64,000 nt of DNA from Azorhizobium sp965227945 (GCA_965227945.1 CBDDGQ010000005.1:1054001-1118000), one strand, 5' to 3'; counted from the first letter of the stretch, positions 34,949 to 44,182 are shown. Notes: generated from the letters alone by a model not told the origin. Translations and numbers: made by a program.

Positions 34949-35341
34949 TCAGGCCACCACCGGGTCCACCGGGCGAGATTTTCCCGCGTCATCCAGCGCC
35001 ACCATGACGAAGATGGCCTCCGTCACTTTCTCGCGCACGGTGGTGCGGGCGCGCCGCGCCCAGACTTGCACGTCGAGGGTGATGGAGGTGCGGCCGACGC
35101 CAAGCACGGTGGTGTAGATGCACAAGGTGTCGCCCACCTTCACGGGCAGGCGGAAGTGGATCTCCTTCACTGCCACGGTGGCGACCCGACCGGACGCCCG
35201 TTCGCTGGCCCGCATGCCCGCCGACAGATCCATCTGCGCCATCACCCAGCCGCCGAAGATGTCGCCATTGGGATTGGCGTCGGCCGGCATGGCCAGGGTG
35301 CGCAGGGTCAGTTCGCCTGTGGGCTCGGCGGTGTCGGACAT
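34949..35341 (-). CDS. Acyl-CoA thioesterase, YciA/hotdog family
   Basis: 130 residues. DANPNGDIFGGWVMAQMDLS is the hallmark (NxxGxxFGGxxMxxxD) of YciA/BACH thioesterases, with the catalytic Asp in MDLS. RVATVAVKEIHFRLPVKVGD continues the hotdog helix-strand. It hydrolyses acyl-CoA to free acid and CoA. ATG 35341 has AGGAGA upstream. It converges on livF from the other strand. Confidence 0.88.
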   Translation of the reverse strand: MSDTAEPTGELTLRTLAMPADANPNGDIFGGWVMAQMDLSAGMRASERASGRVATVAVKEIHFRLPVKVGDTLCIYTTVLGVGRTSITLDVQVWARRARTTVREKVTEAIFVMVALDDAGKSRPVDPVVA

Positions 35342-35445
35342 GGGGATCTCCTCGCGCGGCGGGGGCCGCGCCTCCCCGCTGGGGTAGCGCCCCGGAGGTG
35401 GGGCAGGCAAGAGCCGTCGCGGCCGCGGCGTCGGCGCGCCCGCCG

Positions 35446-36288
35446 TTACAATTCATACAGGGCGTCACCGATGCCCTCGATCCCGCGCAGCCGCTTGCGC
35501 CCGCCCGCCCCGGCGCGCTCGATGGCGCGGGTGACCAGGAGATGGCACAGGGCCATCACCGCGGTGTGGTTGAACAGCGGCCCCGGCGCCAGGGTCTGGC
35601 AGCGGAAGTGCCAGGTGACGCTGGGGCGGGGCGGGGCGCCTTCGTCGGTGATGTAGAGCACGCGGGCGCCGCTTTTTTCGATGGCGGACAAGATGAGGTC
35701 CATCCGCGCGATGCGTCGACGCAGGGCGAACACCACCACCACGTCGCGCGGATCCAGGCTTATGAGATGCTCGCCCAGGGTTTCGCCGCCGCCGGGCAAG
35801 GCGACGATGGGCTCCACCACCTGAAGCATCTGCCAGCGCAGATAATCGGCGAACGGGGCACTGCTGCGAAAGCCCAGCACCCAGGTCTTGCGGGCGCGCA
35901 GAATGGCTTCCGCCACCGCGGTGATCTGGGCGTCGGTGATGGCGAGGAAAGTGGCCTCGATATTGGCGACGCCCTGGGTGACATGGGCGGAAAGCGACTG
36001 CTCGGCGGCGCTGTCGGCGGCGCGGGTGAGGAACAGGCGCGAGCCGGTCTGGCGCTCGGCGCGGGCGTGGCGGCGGGCTTCCTCATAATTCTCATAGCCC
36101 AGGCGCTTCACGAAGCGGGAGACGGTGGCATTGGACACCTGCGCCAGCGTCGCCAGTTCCGATGCGGAATAGCTCGCCAGTTCGCCGGGAAAATCACAGA
36201 CGAAATCGCCCAGCCGCTTCTCCGCCGGATGCAGCTCATCCAGCACGTCGCGCACGCGGGTCAGAAACGATCGGGGCTCGGAATTCAT
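35446..36288 (-). CDS. MurR/RpiR family transcriptional regulator
   Basis: 280 residues. N-terminal HTH_6 (ELHPAEKRLGDFV…SASELATLAQVSNATVSRFVKRLGYENYEEAR) and a C-terminal SIS domain (KTWVLGFRSSAPFADYLRWQM, DVVVVFALRRRI), which normally binds a sugar phosphate but also serves non-sugar ligands. It is divergent from the MFS transporter across a region with a strong palindrome; repression or activation of that pair is likely. ATG 36309 is an alternative start. Confidence 0.88.
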   Translation of the reverse strand: MNSEPRSFLTRVRDVLDELHPAEKRLGDFVCDFPGELASYSASELATLAQVSNATVSRFVKRLGYENYEEARRHARAERQTGSRLFLTRAADSAAEQSLSAHVTQGVANIEATFLAITDAQITAVAEAILRARKTWVLGFRSSAPFADYLRWQMLQVVEPIVALPGGGETLGEHLISLDPRDVVVVFALRRRIARMDLILSAIEKSGARVLYITDEGAPPRPSVTWHFRCQTLAPGPLFNHTAVMALCHLLVTRAIERAGAGGRKRLRGIEGIGDALYEL

Positions 36289-36445
36289 TAGGGGCTCACG
36301 AAAACACATTTTCACGCACCCTGCCTCCGCCGCTGCCGCAGCGCAAGCCGCTGGCCTGCCGTTCCTTGCAGGGAAACAGTTATGCTGTGAAAACAGGCGG
36401 CGATGCTGAAAATATGACCTGTCAGCTCTGCTTTTCACATGGTAG

Positions 36446-36469
36446 GTTATGAAAATAAAATTTCATAAC
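36446..36469. promoter_or_regulatory. Operator-like 9-bp palindrome for the RpiR regulator
   Basis: GTTATGAAA–ATAAAA–TTTCATAAC is a perfect inverted repeat, 28 bp upstream of the MFS start codon, in the RpiR/MFS divergent region. A second, smaller repeat GAAAA-CACA-TTTTC lies at 36300–36313 at the regulator start. TGAAA/TTTCA half-sites are typical of RpiR operators. Confidence 0.6.
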
Positions 36470-36497
36470 AATCATCCAGACATCCAGAGGTGACATC

Positions 36498-37949
36498 ATG
36501 GCCGCAGAAGGCATGGGGGCGTCGGGCGCAAGCTCGCCCGCGATCCGTCAATTGGAAGGCGCGCTCGGGCGCATCGGCATCACCGGCGCGCACAAGCAGA
36601 TCATCGCACTGATCCTGATCGGCTGCCTGTTCGATGCCTTCGAGCAGAACACCATCGGCATCGCCGGCCCGGCGCTGCGGGCCCAATGGGGGCTCACCGG
36701 CGCCGACATCGGCTTTCTGAACACCATCACCTTCGGCAGCGCCGCGCTGGGGCGCCTGCTCTCCGGCATCATCGGCGATCGTTACGGCCGTCGGGTCATG
36801 CTCATGACCAATCTGCTGCTGTTCACCATCGGCTCATTGGGCTGCGCGCTGGCGCCGAGCTTCGGCTGGCTGTGCCTGGCCCGCGCAGTGGTGGGCTTCG
36901 GGGTGGGCGGCGAGATTTCCACTGCCGTCACCATGCTGGCGGAGTTCTGCTCGCCCAAATTCCGCGGCACCGCGGCGGGCATGGTCAACGTGGCGGCCGG
37001 TGGCCTCGGCAATTTCCTCGCCCCGGCATTCGGGCTTTTGATCTTCTCGCTGTTTCCCGGCGACAATGCCTGGCGCTGGCTGTTCGCGGCCTTGGCCGTG
37101 CCCGCTCTGCTGGCCGCCTTCTACCGCAAGCTGGTGCCGGAAACCCCGCGCTTCCTGGTGTCGCAGAACCGGGTGAAGGAGGCTAACCACGTCCTCTCCA
37201 TATTGGCCTCCGGCTCGCTGCGGCCGCACGATCTGCGCATCCAGGCCTTCCTCACCGAGGAGGCCAATCCGCCGGCCCCGCCCAAGAGCGCCTGGCGTGA
37301 TCTGTTCCGCGCCCCGTTCATCGGCCGCACCGTGGCGGTGGCCATCGCCATCCTCATGAGCTACGGCGCCCAGCTCTCGGTGCTGACGCTGATGCCCACC
37401 ATCTTCGTCTCCATGGGCTACACCTATTCGGGCAGCCTGCTTTATTCCATGACCATCCAGTCCGGCAGCGTGCTAGGCGCCATCGTGGCCTCCCTGTTCG
37501 GCTATTACTTCCCCCGCAAACGGGTGCTGACCATCGGCGCGGTCATGGCCTGTCTTGCGGCCATCGCCATCGCCACCTTGGGGGTGAACATCTATCTGGT
37601 GCTACTGTTCGGCGCAATCTTCCAGTTCTTCGTGTTGCTGCTCAACACCTCGATCTGGATCTATGCGCCGGAACTCTATCCCACCCGCATCCGCGCCTTC
37701 GGCGTGGCGCTGATCCTGGCCACCGGCTCCGCCGCCGGCTCGTTCATCCCGATCATTTCCGGCTATTTGTTCGACCATAACGGCATGCTGGGCGTGTTCG
37801 GGCTGGCCGCCGGCATGTATGCGGTGTTCGCGCTGTGCATCCAGTTCGGGCCGGAGACCTATGGCATGTCCATGGAGGACGTTACCGTCCGCGCGGACAC
37901 GGACACCGCCCCGCCACTGCCCAACGCCACACCGAAGGCGGCCATCTGA
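36498..37949 (+). CDS. MFS transporter, sugar/organic-acid porter type
   Basis: 483 residues, 12 predicted transmembrane helices. GDRYGRRVMLMTN is the MFS motif A loop, RAVVGFGVGGEISTAVTMLAEF and PETPRFLVSQNRVKEA are sugar-porter family features, and ELYPTRIRAFGVAL the matching second-half motif. Related proteins carry aromatic acids, niacin or shikimate. GAGGTGA ribosome site. The next gene starts directly at its stop codon, so transporter and racemase-like protein work together under the RpiR gene. Confidence 0.88.
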   Translation: MAAEGMGASGASSPAIRQLEGALGRIGITGAHKQIIALILIGCLFDAFEQNTIGIAGPALRAQWGLTGADIGFLNTITFGSAALGRLLSGIIGDRYGRRVMLMTNLLLFTIGSLGCALAPSFGWLCLARAVVGFGVGGEISTAVTMLAEFCSPKFRGTAAGMVNVAAGGLGNFLAPAFGLLIFSLFPGDNAWRWLFAALAVPALLAAFYRKLVPETPRFLVSQNRVKEANHVLSILASGSLRPHDLRIQAFLTEEANPPAPPKSAWRDLFRAPFIGRTVAVAIAILMSYGAQLSVLTLMPTIFVSMGYTYSGSLLYSMTIQSGSVLGAIVASLFGYYFPRKRVLTIGAVMACLAAIAIATLGVNIYLVLLFGAIFQFFVLLLNTSIWIYAPELYPTRIRAFGVALILATGSAAGSFIPIISGYLFDHNGMLGVFGLAAGMYAVFALCIQFGPETYGMSMEDVTVRADTDTAPPLPNATPKAAI

Positions 37950-38627
37950 ATGCCCGAGACCGCCTCCCACATCCTGCTGATCAATCCCAACAGCTCGGTC
38001 GCGACGAGCCGCATGATGCGGCAGATCGCGCAACGCGCGGCAGGTCCGCGCATGACGGTGGTGGAAGCCACCGCCGTGCGCAGCCCGTCCATGATCGTCA
38101 CCGCGGCGGAACTTGAGGCCGCTGCGGCCGAGGTGGTGGACATCGGCCTTGCCCATGGCCCCGGCTGCGTCGGCATCATCGTGTCCGCTTTCGGTGATCC
38201 GGGGCTGGAGCGGCTGACGGCGCGTGTGGCGGTGCCGGTTGTGGGCATCTGCGAGGCCTCCATGCAAGCGGCGGCGCGGGGCGGGCGGCGGTTCGCCGTC
38301 GCCACGGTGACGCCAGACCTGATGGCGTCCATCGCCGGGGCGGCGGCCCGGCTCGGCCTCTCGGCTCTGTTCACCGGCACCCGCGTTTCCGGCGGGGATG
38401 CCCGCGCCTTGGCACAGGATCCCGAGCGGCTGGTGGCAACCTTGGGCGATCTTGTGCAAGCCTGCATCGCCGAGGACGGGGCGCAGGCGGTGATCATCGG
38501 CGGCGGTCCGTTGGGGGAGGCGGCGGAAACGCTCCAGCCGCTCTTTCCGGTGCCGGTGCTGGCGCCAATCCGCTGCGCCGTCGCGCTGCTGCTGCAGCGG
38601 ATCGCGGCGCCCGTGGACGTCGCCTAG
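37950..38627 (+). CDS. Asp/Glu/hydantoin racemase-fold protein lacking the catalytic cysteines
   Basis: 225 residues. LLINPNSSVATSRMM and AFGDPGLERLTARVAVPVVG identify the Asp/Glu/hydantoin racemase superfamily. Active racemases have one Cys in CFGDPGL and another in GCAGM; here those positions are Ala80 and Gly185 (IIGGGPLGE). A single cysteine sits elsewhere in GICEASM (Cys101). Two-base racemisation is thus unlikely; a one-Cys isomerase (maleate-isomerase-like) or a binding role is possible. Translation is coupled to the MFS gene (TGAATG). Confidence 0.78.
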   Translation: MPETASHILLINPNSSVATSRMMRQIAQRAAGPRMTVVEATAVRSPSMIVTAAELEAAAAEVVDIGLAHGPGCVGIIVSAFGDPGLERLTARVAVPVVGICEASMQAAARGGRRFAVATVTPDLMASIAGAAARLGLSALFTGTRVSGGDARALAQDPERLVATLGDLVQACIAEDGAQAVIIGGGPLGEAAETLQPLFPVPVLAPIRCAVALLLQRIAAPVDVA

Positions 38628-38639
38628 GGCCGCACCCGA

Positions 38640-40364
38640 TCAGGTCTCGGCGAACTGGGTGTCGTGCAGGCGGCGATAAAGACCGTCCCGGGCCACCAGT
38701 TCGCCATGGCGGCCCTGCTCGGCGATGCCGGTCTGTGACACCACGACGATATGGTCGGCATTGCGCACGGTGGTGAGGCGATGGGCGATCATCAGGGTGG
38801 TGCGGCCTTCCGACAGGGCCGCCAGGGACTGGCGGATCTCCCGTTCGGTCTCGGTGTCCAGTGCCGAGGTCGCCTCGTCCAGGATCAGGATCGGCGGATC
38901 CTTCAGGAAGATGCGGGCGATGGCCACCCGCTGCTTCTGACCGCCGGAGAGCTTCACCCCGCGCTCGCCGATCACCGTGTCGAGGCCCGCCGGCAGGCCG
39001 GCGATCATGTCGTCCAGGCGGGCGCGGCTGGCGGCTTCGCGAATGTCGGCCTCCGAGGCGTCGAGCCGGCCATAGGCGATGTTCTCGCGCAGCGTGCCTG
39101 CGAACAGAAACACGTCCTGCTGCACAATCCCGATCTGCCCGCGCAGGGACGCCAGGGTCACGTCGCGGATGTCGACGCCGTCGATGGTGATGCGCCCGGC
39201 AGTGGGCTCGTAGAAGCGCGGCAGCAGCGAGCAGATGGTGGTCTTGCCCGCTCCTGAGGGGCCCACGAAGGCCACCGTGTCGCCCGCCGTGATGGTGAGC
39301 GTGAGGTCGCTCAGCACCGGGGCGGTGCCGCCATAGCTGAAGCTGACGTTCTCGTAGCGGATCTCCCGATTGAGGCCCGTCAGCGTGACGGCACCCGGCC
39401 GGTCGGCGATATCGGCGCGGGTGGCGAGCAGTTCCAGATAGCGGCGAAAGCCCGCGATGCCCTTGGGATAGATCTCTAGCACTGCATTGATCTTCTCGAT
39501 CGGCCGGAAGAACACCCCCACCAGCAGCAGGAAGCTGACGAAGCCGCCATTACTCAATTCGCCCCGGATCACGAACCAGGTGCCGGCGATCATCACCAGC
39601 ACCTGGGTCAGGCGCATGCCCAGATAGCTCAGCGACATGCTGGCCGCCATGATGCGGTAGGCGGACAGCTTGGTGTCGCGATAACGGGCATTGTCCTGGG
39701 CGAACAAGGCCCGCTCATGGTCCTCATTGGCGAAGGCCTGCACCACCCGCATGCCGCCCACATTCTCCTCGATGCGGGCGTTGAAATCGCCCACGCGGCC
39801 GAACAAAGCGCGGAAGGTCTGTGTCATGCGGGCGCTGTAATGGCTGGAGAACCAGGCCACGAACGGCACCACGGCGCCGGTGATGAGCGCCAGGGGCAGG
39901 TTGACCATGGCCATCAGGATGAAGGCGCCGATGAAGGTCATGATGGCGATCACCACATCCTCGGGGCCGTGGTGGGCGACCTCGCCCACTTCCTCCAGAT
40001 CCTTGGTGACGCGCCCCACCAGATGGCCGGTCTTCTGGTTGTCGTAGAAGCTGAACGATAGCTTCTGCAGATGGTCGAAGCTGCGGCGGCGCATCTCGGT
40101 TTCAATGTTGATGCCCAGCATGTGACCCCAATAGGTGACCACCGCCATCAGCCCCGCATTGAGCACATAGACCGCCAGAAGGGCTGCGGCTGCGGCGGCG
40201 ATCAGCCCCCAGTTCTGCGCGGGGAGCAGATCGTCCACGAACAGCTTCACCGCCATGGGGAAACCCAGTTCCAGCAGGCCGGACACCACCGCGCAGGTGA
40301 AATCCAGCCAAAACAGGCCCTTGAACGGGCGGTAATAGGCAAAGAAGGCGCGCAGCAACGGCAT
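38640..40364 (-). CDS. ABC transporter, fused permease–ATPase (MsbA/LmrA-type exporter)
   Basis: 574 residues. Six transmembrane helices in residues ~15–310 (for example LLAVYVLNAGLMAVVTYWGH, VLVMIAGTWFVI), then an ATPase with Walker A GPSGAGKTT, Q-loop GIVQQDVFLFAGTLRENIAYG, signature VKLSGGQKQRVAIAR, Walker B ILILDEATSALD and switch His in MIAHRLTT. A homodimeric exporter of lipid or drug-like substrates. The start at 40364 is chosen from the conserved onset; the frame upstream is Arg/Gly-rich and antisense-like. Confidence 0.9.
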   Translation of the reverse strand: MPLLRAFFAYYRPFKGLFWLDFTCAVVSGLLELGFPMAVKLFVDDLLPAQNWGLIAAAAAALLAVYVLNAGLMAVVTYWGHMLGINIETEMRRRSFDHLQKLSFSFYDNQKTGHLVGRVTKDLEEVGEVAHHGPEDVVIAIMTFIGAFILMAMVNLPLALITGAVVPFVAWFSSHYSARMTQTFRALFGRVGDFNARIEENVGGMRVVQAFANEDHERALFAQDNARYRDTKLSAYRIMAASMSLSYLGMRLTQVLVMIAGTWFVIRGELSNGGFVSFLLLVGVFFRPIEKINAVLEIYPKGIAGFRRYLELLATRADIADRPGAVTLTGLNREIRYENVSFSYGGTAPVLSDLTLTITAGDTVAFVGPSGAGKTTICSLLPRFYEPTAGRITIDGVDIRDVTLASLRGQIGIVQQDVFLFAGTLRENIAYGRLDASEADIREAASRARLDDMIAGLPAGLDTVIGERGVKLSGGQKQRVAIARIFLKDPPILILDEATSALDTETEREIRQSLAALSEGRTTLMIAHRLTTVRNADHIVVVSQTGIAEQGRHGELVARDGLYRRLHDTQFAET

Positions 40365-40537
40365 GAAGCAATGTCCGAACGGGAAACTGGCGGCCGATGG
40401 CGCGCCCCCGGCAGAGGGGCACGCGCGGCGGATCTGTCGCCATGTGACGCCGTGATAGCCCTCGCGCCACCAAGCAGCAACCGGCCGCCGGGTCTTGGAC
40501 AGACCGCACGCGACCCGCGATCCGGGCGCGCGCCGCG

Positions 40538-41545
40538 TCAACGGGGCGCTGGGGATGGCGCCGATGCGTCGGGCAGGGGGGCCAGTGCCGCCACCTCGTC
40601 GATGGCCGCCATGACCGCGTCGGGGGCGGTGTGGTGCAGCATGTGGCCCCCCGGTGAGATCACCCGCAAGGTGCTTTGGCGGACATCCCCGTGCAGGCGC
40701 ACCGACTGGCTGGCGGGATCGATGAGATGGTCGCCGGCGCCCACCAGGATGGCCACCGGCATGGCGAGGGTGCCGTAGCGCGCCGCCACGTCGGCGGCGC
40801 CCGCATTGAGCAGCGCCACCTCCTCCGTGGCCGCCAGGAGTTGCGAGGGGCGCAGTGCCATCGCCTCCGGAAAGGCGGCGAAACCGGGGGTGACGGCGGC
40901 GGGGGCGAAGACCACTTCGCGGATCATCGGCGTCCACATTAGCCGGCCGGACAGCGGCGTCACCGTATAGCTCAAGAGATCCACCAGGCCGGGTTGCGCG
41001 ATGAGATGCACCAGGGCCACATCGGGCCGCCCGCTGGGATAAAAATAGCCGGCCTCCAGCACCAGAGCGCGCACCATGTCCGGATGGTCCAGCGCCAGGG
41101 TCACCGCCACCAGCGCCCCCCAGGAATGGCCCAGCACCAGGGCGCGGGAGACGCCGAGCCGGGTGAGGGCCGTGCGGATCAGCTCCGCCTGTGCGGCGGG
41201 GGTCCAATCGCGATCGCGCGGCCGGCTGCTGTGCCCGAAGCCGGGCCGGTCGAAGGCGATGACGCGGAAGCGCTTTGCGGCGCGGTCCACCAGACCGCTG
41301 CTCTGGAAGTCCTCCACCATGGCGCCATTGCCGTGCAGCAGCACCAAAGGCGGCCCCTCGCCATGGACGGTGTAATGCAACTCAACGCCCTCGATGGCCA
41401 GGAACTGGCCGGTGGCGGGCGTGGCCCGCTCGGCGACTGCGGCCAGATAGCTGTTCACACCCGCCAGGCTGCCCAGCAGCAGCATCGCGCCGATGACGGC
41501 CGCCCCGAGCGTGCGGGCGACGCGAAACCGCTTGGACCTGACCAT
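40538..41545 (-). CDS. Alpha/beta hydrolase with N-terminal membrane anchor
   Basis: 335 residues. A hydrophobic N-terminus (LGAAVIGAMLLLGSLAGVNSYL) acts as an anchor or signal. LLHGNGAMVEDF is the oxyanion loop, GHSWGALVAV the nucleophile elbow (Ser), the acid is in LVGAGDHLID and the His in SPGGHMLHHT. Close in style to haloalkane dehalogenase/esterase-like hydrolases; substrate unknown. Same strand as the ABC exporter, 173 bp apart. Confidence 0.85.
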   Translation of the reverse strand: MVRSKRFRVARTLGAAVIGAMLLLGSLAGVNSYLAAVAERATPATGQFLAIEGVELHYTVHGEGPPLVLLHGNGAMVEDFQSSGLVDRAAKRFRVIAFDRPGFGHSSRPRDRDWTPAAQAELIRTALTRLGVSRALVLGHSWGALVAVTLALDHPDMVRALVLEAGYFYPSGRPDVALVHLIAQPGLVDLLSYTVTPLSGRLMWTPMIREVVFAPAAVTPGFAAFPEAMALRPSQLLAATEEVALLNAGAADVAARYGTLAMPVAILVGAGDHLIDPASQSVRLHGDVRQSTLRVISPGGHMLHHTAPDAVMAAIDEVAALAPLPDASAPSPAPR

Positions 41546-41724
41546 CCTGCGTCATTCCTCAAAGGCGAACCCTGTGCCGATGCGGCACATCCTCGCCTTT
41601 TAGCGTGACGGTCGCCGGCCCGCGCGGCATTCCTGCACCGACGCCGGAGACAATTGCTCAGGGTGGATATGCCGCCGTTGCGCCGAGGCTGCCATCGCCC
41701 CGGCCGCCACCTGTGCATTGGCAA

Positions 41725-43098
41725 TCAGGCGGGACGCGCCAATGCGGTCCAGGCGGACAAGGGGCTGGCGATCCCCAAGGCCAGCGTCGCCTCCGCCAGC
41801 GCCGCCGTATCCGGCCCCAGGATCGGCGCGCTCAAGGTGCTGAACTTGCCGGTCAGGGCCACGTCCGTGGGGAAAAGGTGTGGCTCGCCGGACGGGTCGG
41901 GGATGCGGCGCGCCATATCGCCGGCCGGCGTGGTCAGCATGAGCGTGGCGCCAAACGGATGGCTCAGCCCTTCCAGCGAGGGATCCGCCACCACCGTGAT
42001 GCGGTCGGCGAGGGCGTCGAGGCCCGGCTCGCCCAGGCGCTTGTAGTCGTCCCAACCGAAACGGCCTTGGTCGAGGGCCACCGCAGCGGTGAACGGCATG
42101 GAGAATTGCCCCTCCACGATCGTGCGGGCGCGGCGCTTTTCCGCCAGCGGCGCGCCGGTGAGGGTGATGCCGTTGGGGTGCAGGCCAATGGTCAGGGCTG
42201 TGATGTCGCCGGCCGTCAGGTGACGTTCCGCCCGCAGCGCCAGCAGGCCGTCGAGGGCCGCATGGGTGTAGCGGCAGCTGGGATAGGGCTTGAGCGCGAT
42301 CTCCAGCGTCTCCCAGTGCGTGCCCAGATCCTTCACGGCCTGGGCCGGATCGGCGGCGCCGCTATAGCCCTGGAAAAAGCCGTGCGTGCCTTCCAGCACC
42401 GCGACGGATCCCTTGAAGCCTTCGGTCACCAGGGTGGCGGCCATCAGCCCGTTCATGGCGGCGGCCCCCACCTGGTAGCGCTTGGTCCAGGCGCCATTGG
42501 CGAGGAATTGCAACGAGCCGGCAGACTGGCTGCCCGCGATCCCCATGGCTTCGACCATCCCGTCGGTGTCCAGTCCGAACAGCAGGCCCGCGGCCGCAGC
42601 GGCGGCGAACACGCCGGTGGTGGCGGTGGGATGGAAGCCGCGGCCGTAATGGGCCGTGGGATCCACAGCCAGCCCCAGCCGGCAGCACACCTCGTAGCCG
42701 GCCACCACGGCGGTCAGAAACGCGCGGGTATCGGCGCCGGTCATCTCAGCCGCCGCCAGGGCCGCCGACACCACGGGGGCGCTGGGATGCAGCGAGGCCG
42801 CCGCATGGGTGTCGTCGAAATCCAGCGAATGGCCATAGACGCCATTCAGCAACGCGGCAATGGGCGGGGCATAGCGCCGGGCACTGCCCACCACCGTGGC
42901 GGTCCCGGGGCCATCCAACCCGAGGCGGGCGAGGGTGGCGCGCAAAACCGGACTGGATTCCGCTTCGACGCCGCCGCGGGCGATGTTGCCGAGATAATCC
43001 AGCACCAGCCGCTCGGCCCGCGCCACCACCTCCGGCGGCAGATGCTCGAAGCAGAGGCCGGCAACGAAGGCCGCCAGCGTGTGGGTCTCATTGGCCAT
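41725..43098 (-). CDS. MmgE/PrpD family protein
   Basis: 457 residues. LVLDYLGNIARGGVEAESSP, LNGVYGHSLDFDDTHAAASLHPSAPV, GYEVCCRLG, and KPYPSCRYTHAALDGLLAL are the conserved blocks of the MmgE/PrpD fold. Members include 2-methylcitrate dehydratase, cis-aconitate decarboxylase and iminodisuccinate epimerase, so the reaction cannot be fixed from sequence; His in HPTATTGVFAAAAAAG is part of the active site. It overlaps the CitE-like lyase gene by 11 bp, which strongly suggests joint action on a di- or tricarboxylate. Confidence 0.87.
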   Translation of the reverse strand: MANETHTLAAFVAGLCFEHLPPEVVARAERLVLDYLGNIARGGVEAESSPVLRATLARLGLDGPGTATVVGSARRYAPPIAALLNGVYGHSLDFDDTHAAASLHPSAPVVSAALAAAEMTGADTRAFLTAVVAGYEVCCRLGLAVDPTAHYGRGFHPTATTGVFAAAAAAGLLFGLDTDGMVEAMGIAGSQSAGSLQFLANGAWTKRYQVGAAAMNGLMAATLVTEGFKGSVAVLEGTHGFFQGYSGAADPAQAVKDLGTHWETLEIALKPYPSCRYTHAALDGLLALRAERHLTAGDITALTIGLHPNGITLTGAPLAEKRRARTIVEGQFSMPFTAAVALDQGRFGWDDYKRLGEPGLDALADRITVVADPSLEGLSHPFGATLMLTTPAGDMARRIPDPSGEPHLFPTDVALTGKFSTLSAPILGPDTAALAEATLALGIASPLSAWTALARPA

Positions 43099-43924
43099 GG
43101 GTCACCTCGCTTGCATCGTTCGCCCGCCGCAGAATGCTTTCGGCCCGAGCGCGCACCGGAGCGTCCACCATGGCGCCGTCGACTTGCACCGCACCACCCC
43201 CCGCAGCCATGGCGGACATGATCCGTTGCGCCCACGCGACCTCTTCCGCAGCCGGGGCAAAGCCCGCCAGCACCGGCGCCACCTGGTTGGGGTGGATGCA
43301 GAGTTTGCCAGCAAACCCCAGTTGCGCGCCATAGGCCGCATCGTCTTGCGCCAATTCCGCGTGGGCCACCGCTGTGGTGACGCCATCCACCGGGCCGGCA
43401 CGGCCGCCGAGGCGCGAGGCCAACACCAGTTCGCTGCGGGCCATCAGCAGCGCCTCGCGGGTGTGGGCGCTGCCCAGATCCGCACAATAATCGATGGAAC
43501 CGAAGGCGAGGCGCGCCACCCCATCCGCGGCGGCCAGAGCACGGGCATTGGCGAGGCCCAGCGCGCTTTCCACCAAAGCGACCACGGGCACCTCCGGAAG
43601 CGCCGCCCGGACGGTCGCCACGTCGTCCGCGGTTTCCGCCTTGGGCAGCACGATGCCATCCAGGCGCAGGGTCCGCGCGAGGGCCAGGTCGTCTGCCTGG
43701 AAGGGCGTGGTGCGCGGATTGATGCGCAGCAGAAGACGGCCCTGCGCCGGCCATCCGGCGGCGATCTTGGCGCGCGCCTCGCCCTTCTGGGCCAGGGCCA
43801 CGGCATCCTCCAGATCGACGATCACCGCATCGGCCCCGGCGGCCAATGCCTTGCCGAAGCGCTCCGGCCGGTCGCCGGGGACGAACAGAAACACGAGGCG
43901 ATCGGTGAGAAGAAAGGACGGCAT
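43088..43924 (-). CDS. HpcH/HpaI aldolase–citrate lyase beta family (citramalyl/malyl-CoA lyase-like)
   Basis: 278 residues, the CitE-like TIM barrel. RLVFLFVPGDRPERFGKALA, VIVDLEDAVA (metal-binding Glu/Asp region), RINPRTTPF, VALVESALGLANARA (second metal Glu) and CIHPNQVAPV are all present. Such enzymes split (S)-citramalyl-CoA or malyl-CoA to acetyl-CoA plus pyruvate or glyoxylate. It overlaps MmgE/PrpD and is divergent from the CoA-transferase across 258 bp. ATG 44017 is an alternative but adds non-conserved sequence. Confidence 0.88.
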   Translation of the reverse strand: MPSFLLTDRLVFLFVPGDRPERFGKALAAGADAVIVDLEDAVALAQKGEARAKIAAGWPAQGRLLLRINPRTTPFQADDLALARTLRLDGIVLPKAETADDVATVRAALPEVPVVALVESALGLANARALAAADGVARLAFGSIDYCADLGSAHTREALLMARSELVLASRLGGRAGPVDGVTTAVAHAELAQDDAAYGAQLGFAGKLCIHPNQVAPVLAGFAPAAEEVAWAQRIMSAMAAGGGAVQVDGAMVDAPVRARAESILRRANDASEVTHGQ

Positions 43925-44033
43925 GACGATCCGGACCGGGAGGAAGCCAGCTTGCAGAGTGAAGCCTTGCCGCCCGCAGGCAAATACGGATTTGCGCGTG
44001 GGCCCATAGGAAACCAATCTAGGGCATCCCGGT

Positions 44034-44047
44034 GTCGCTATAGCAAC
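44034..44047. promoter_or_regulatory. Palindrome in lyase/CoA-transferase divergent promoter
   Basis: GTCGCTA/TAGCAAC is a near-perfect dyad (one mismatch) around GCTATAGC, lying between the divergent CitE-like and CoA-transferase starts. A LysR gene follows 2 kb downstream in the same cluster and may bind here. Assigned from symmetry and position only. Confidence 0.35.
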
Positions 44048-44182
44048 AGCTTATGGCGCCCAGCTGTGGGGCGTATTTGTGTTCTAATGATTGGCGGGGG
44101 ATGCTGGACCATTGAAGATCCGTGTGGGCTGACGGGGGCGTCCCTGGCCGGTCTGTGACACTCCTCGTGTGCTGCGGTTGCG

